Shown here one piece after another: positions 61,123 to 64,000 of a stretch of DNA of 64,000 nucleotides (position 1 is its first letter; the number at the start of each line of letters is the position of its first letter). The stretch comes from Ardenticatenaceae bacterium (GTDB taxonomy: Bacteria; Chloroflexota; Anaerolineae; Promineifilales; Promineifilaceae), in NCBI GenBank assembly GCA_020634375.1, contig JACKBX010000002.1, positions 310,001 through 374,000 on the forward strand, written 5' to 3'. Made by a program: the position numbers and the translations under genes. The notes beneath the pieces are model-generated. The model made no database searches. It saw only the letters and a program-made list of their open reading frames with translations, and was not told the DNA's origin.

Positions 61123-64000
61123 ATGATGAGTCTCAATTCTTCCCCTACAATTTTGCGAGCAGTGAAAGCTTTTGCTCTGCTAATCCTATTTAGTTTAATT
61201 CTCAATGCGCCCAATTTGCTGGCGCAGCGTGATGATCCTGAAAACATTCCCGCCCCCGAACTGGTGTCATTGGCTGGAACCTTCCAGACACAACTTGATT
61301 GCCCTGGCAATTGGAATACCGACTGCGAAGCGACATTCATGACCTATGATCCCGACGACGACCTTTGGAGTGTGACGTTGGAATTGGAAGCGGGCAGCTA
61401 TGAATACAAAGCACCGCTCAATGGAGCCTGGGCTGACAATTACGGCCGTTACGCCACCTACTACGGCGATAACATCCCATTGGAAGTGGCAGAGACCGGC
61501 CCCGTCACCTTCTGGTACGACCACAAAACCCGCTGGGTCAGCGACAGCGTAAACAGCATCCTCGCCAACGTGGCCGGCGACTTTCAGGACGAAATCGGCT
61601 GCCCTGGCGACTGGCAGCCAGACTGCCTACGCACCCTGCTGCAAGACCCCGACGAAGTAAACGTCTACCAATTCATCACCGCCGCCATTCCGGCGGGTGA
61701 CTACGAAGCCAAAGTAGCCGTCAACCAGAGTTGGGACGAAAACTATGGCGCAGATGGCGCACCCGATGGCGCGAACATCCCCTTCACCGTGCCCGAAAAC
61801 TCTGCCACCATCTTCACCTGGAATGCGGTTTCGGGTGTGATGGAAATCACCTTTGGCGATGTGTCTTTAGCCGAAGGCATGATCAGCGGTGGCCCCAGCA
61901 GCAGCGGCAGCGGTGGCGGCGGAATGCCCGCGCCGGTTGTGCGTACCAGCCCGGACATGGTCGTCATCCCGGGCACCATCCAAAGTGTGGCTGGCTGCCC
62001 CGGTGATTGGCAGCCAGATTGCGAAAGCACCGCGCTGACCTACGACGAAGCCTTCCAACTATGGACAGGCACGTTTGACATTCCCGCTGGCGATTACGAG
62101 TACAAAGTGGCGCTCAATGGCAGTTGGGATGTGAACTTCGGCATGAACGCCGAGCCGGGCGGCGCAAACATCCCCTTGTCAGTGGCAGAGGACACGGCCG
62201 TTTCCTTCTACTTCTCCGAGCTGACCGGGTGGGTGACGGACAGTGTAAACAGCACCGTCGCCACCATGCCCGGCGATTTCCAGGATGAACTGGGCTGCCC
62301 CGGTGATTGGCAGCCAGAATGTTTGCGCACCTGGCTGCAAGACCCAGACGGCGACGGCACCTACATCTTCGTCACCGACCAGATTCCGGCGGGTGATTAT
62401 GAAGCCAAAGTAGCCATCAACCTGGGCTGGACAGAAAACTACGGCGATGGCGGCGCACAAGATGGCGCGAACATCGCCTTCAGCGTGCCCAATGATGGGG
62501 AACTCGTCACCTTCGCCTGGAATTCCACAAGCAAAGCCTTGGACATTGGCGTGGGCGCAGGCGCAGGCCCGGTTGGCAACCTGAAAGAGCTAACCGCCCA
62601 TTGGGTCTCAGCGGATACCATCGCCTGGAACATTGATACAGAAGCCGCCACCAGCTACCGCTTCTACTACAGCCCCACGGGTGCGCCGCTCAGCATCGGC
62701 GGTGATGGCATTACCGGCGGCGAATTCCTTACTCTGACGCTGGATCCCAACGGCCTAAGCGAAGACGTGCTGGCTAAATTCCCCCACCTGCACGGATATG
62801 CCGCCCTCAAATTTAACCCCGATGACTTCTTCACCACGCGCATTGCCCTCAAAGGGCCAATCGCCATTGGGGCTGCCGGAGCAGATGGCCCCATTGCCGC
62901 CGCCGGTATCCAAATCCCCGGCGTGCTAGATGACCTTTTCTCCTACGATGGCCCGCTTGGCCCCACCTATGAAGAAGGCGTGCCTGTGCTGCGCGTTTGG
63001 GCGCCAACAGCCCGCGCGGTTAGTCTGAAGCTGTTCGATGACGCAGCCAGCGAGCAAGCTGAAACCTTGCCTATGCGTATAGATTCCCAAACTGGCGTCT
63101 GGAGCATTACCGGTACGGCCGATTGGGATGGCAAATATTACTTGTATGAAGTGCAGGTATTTGCGCCAACGACCGGCAATGTAGAGACCAATCTCGTCAC
63201 GGACCCCTATTCCGTCAGCCTGGCGGCAAACAGCAGCCGCAGCCAGATCATCAACCTGGATGACCCGGCAACGATGCCGGATGGTTGGGCCGATTTGCGG
63301 AAAACGGGCATTGCTGCCCCTGAAGACATCGTGATTTACGAGCTGCACATCCGTGACTTCAGCGCCTTTGACGAAAGCGTGCCGGAAGAAGAGCGCGGCA
63401 CGTATCTGGCGTTTACGCATCTCGATTCGGATGGTATGACGCACCTGGCGCAGCTTGCCGATGCCGGACTCACCCATCTGCACTTGCTGCCTAGCTTTGA
63501 CATTGCCACGATCAATGAGACTCGCAGTGAATGGGTCAGCCCAGACCCGGCCACGCTGGCTGCTTTGCCGCCTGATTCTGAGGAACAGCAAACGGCCGTT
63601 GAAGCAGATGCAAACAGCGACGGCTTCAATTGGGGGTACGACCCATACCATTACAACGTGCCCGAAGGCAGCTACAGCACCGACCCCAACGGCCCCGCAC
63701 GCATCGTCGAATATCGGCAGATGGTACAGTCCCTCAACGATATTGGCCTTTACGTGGTTGCCGATGTGGTTTACAACCACACCAATGCCAGCGGGCAAAG
63801 CCCCAAGTCAGTGCTGGATCAGATTGTGCCGGGATATTACCATCGCCTGAATGACAAAGGGCGCGTCGAGAACTCCACTTGCTGCCAAAACACCGCCACC
63901 GAACATGACATGATGCGTAAGCTCATGGTGGATTCCGTGGTACTGTGGGCCAAAGCCTACAAAATTGACGCCTTCCGCTTCGATTTGATGGGCCACCACA
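61123..64000 (+). CDS. Secreted pullulanase-type GH13 amylase with four CPGDW modules, C-terminus cut by window end
   Basis: The frame is open from ATG 61123 (AAGGAG upstream) to the window end: at least 959 residues. Signal peptide about 1-33 (VKAFALLILFSLILNAPNLLAQ). Then four tandem X25/SusE-like modules of about 100 residues, with cysteine pairs near 60 (CPGNWNTDC), 160, 292 and 392 (CPGDWQP-(D/E)C). Modules 1+3 and 2+4 are most alike, so the set arose by duplicating a pair. Next come a CBM48-like region (RVWAPTARAVSLKLFDDA) and the catalytic domain with FNWGYDPYHYNVPEG (type I pullulanase signature), DVVYNHT (881-887) and nucleophile region DAFRFDLMGHH (Asp 954). It should cleave alpha-1,6 bonds of external glucans. 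Confidence 0.92.
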   Translation, partial: MMSLNSSPTILRAVKAFALLILFSLILNAPNLLAQRDDPENIPAPELVSLAGTFQTQLDCPGNWNTDCEATFMTYDPDDDLWSVTLELEAGSYEYKAPLNGAWADNYGRYATYYGDNIPLEVAETGPVTFWYDHKTRWVSDSVNSILANVAGDFQDEIGCPGDWQPDCLRTLLQDPDEVNVYQFITAAIPAGDYEAKVAVNQSWDENYGADGAPDGANIPFTVPENSATIFTWNAVSGVMEITFGDVSLAEGMISGGPSSSGSGGGGMPAPVVRTSPDMVVIPGTIQSVAGCPGDWQPDCESTALTYDEAFQLWTGTFDIPAGDYEYKVALNGSWDVNFGMNAEPGGANIPLSVAEDTAVSFYFSELTGWVTDSVNSTVATMPGDFQDELGCPGDWQPECLRTWLQDPDGDGTYIFVTDQIPAGDYEAKVAINLGWTENYGDGGAQDGANIAFSVPNDGELVTFAWNSTSKALDIGVGAGAGPVGNLKELTAHWVSADTIAWNIDTEAATSYRFYYSPTGAPLSIGGDGITGGEFLTLTLDPNGLSEDVLAKFPHLHGYAALKFNPDDFFTTRIALKGPIAIGAAGADGPIAAAGIQIPGVLDDLFSYDGPLGPTYEEGVPVLRVWAPTARAVSLKLFDDAASEQAETLPMRIDSQTGVWSITGTADWDGKYYLYEVQVFAPTTGNVETNLVTDPYSVSLAANSSRSQIINLDDPATMPDGWADLRKTGIAAPEDIVIYELHIRDFSAFDESVPEEERGTYLAFTHLDSDGMTHLAQLADAGLTHLHLLPSFDIATINETRSEWVSPDPATLAALPPDSEEQQTAVEADANSDGFNWGYDPYHYNVPEGSYSTDPNGPARIVEYRQMVQSLNDIGLYVVADVVYNHTNASGQSPKSVLDQIVPGYYHRLNDKGRVENSTCCQNTATEHDMMRKLMVDSVVLWAKAYKIDAFRFDLMGHH

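Noticed and set aside
62926..63798. 290-codon minus-strand frame opposite the pullulanase
   Set aside because: Shadow frame; the plus strand carries the GH13 motifs.

Overview
The window looks like a chromosomal piece of a Chloroflexota-type bacterium (filamentous Anaerolineae/Ardenticatenia-like). This is inference from gene content: a fused shikimate kinase/dehydroquinate synthase, Hsp33, Lon, PspA/PspC, many GT39-type membrane glycosyltransferases and lipoproteins with Thr/Pro-rich stalks. There is no marker gene such as rRNA to prove it. I saw no tRNA, rRNA, insertion sequence, phage gene or CRISPR array. GC content is moderate to high and genes are densely packed.

Layout. 1-2469: the start of a glycosyltransferase, a small conserved protein, a flippase-like membrane protein and a phosphoribosyltransferase. 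2556-7735: hydantoinase B-like enzyme, VanY-type lipoprotein carboxypeptidase, CapA-like protein, Hsp33. 7902-13134: Lon, an amino-acid dehydrogenase fused to CBS domains, a DsbA-like thiol oxidoreductase. 13263-19136: a lipid/granule neighbourhood (DUF1997-like protein, PhaR-like regulator, phasin, epimerase, acyltransferase, SCP2-like protein, patatin). 19243-31264: a methyltransferase, an RmlD-like reductase and a minus-strand aromatic amino acid supercluster covering all seven shikimate-pathway steps plus chorismate mutase and prephenate dehydrogenase. Two SPFH proteins sit inside it, and a Tyr/Phe-rich leader peptide with an attenuator stands in front. 31265-42800: ABC-F ATPase, acetyltransferase, solute-binding lipoprotein, glycerate kinase, phosphohexomutase, M20 peptidase, methyltransferase, membrane-anchored Mrr-like nuclease, MFS exporter. 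42890-58118: a minus-strand surface-polysaccharide operon (two Wzz proteins, CpsD kinase, GT4/GT2/GT39 enzymes, flippase-like protein, sulfotransferase, methyltransferase). 58122-61008: envelope-stress genes (PspA, PspC, LiaI-like) and a hydroxyacid dehydrogenase. 61123-end: a secreted multi-domain pullulanase, cut by the window edge.

Two layers of sequence not explained by genes run through the whole window. First, the octamer palindrome ACGGCCGT occurs about 120 times (hand count 119; one or two expected by chance). Most copies lie inside genes, and the pattern resembles cyanobacterial HIP1 with a different sequence. Second, about 25 loci carry short degenerate arrays with a 7-base period, often as head-to-head arms that fold into hairpins. 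They fall into several unrelated sequence families, like cyanobacterial STRR repeats. They lie at gene ends, provide the stop codons of about nine genes, and appear in frame inside hyuB-like, vanY-like and aroE genes. Together with the aromatic attenuator these are the most noteworthy content.
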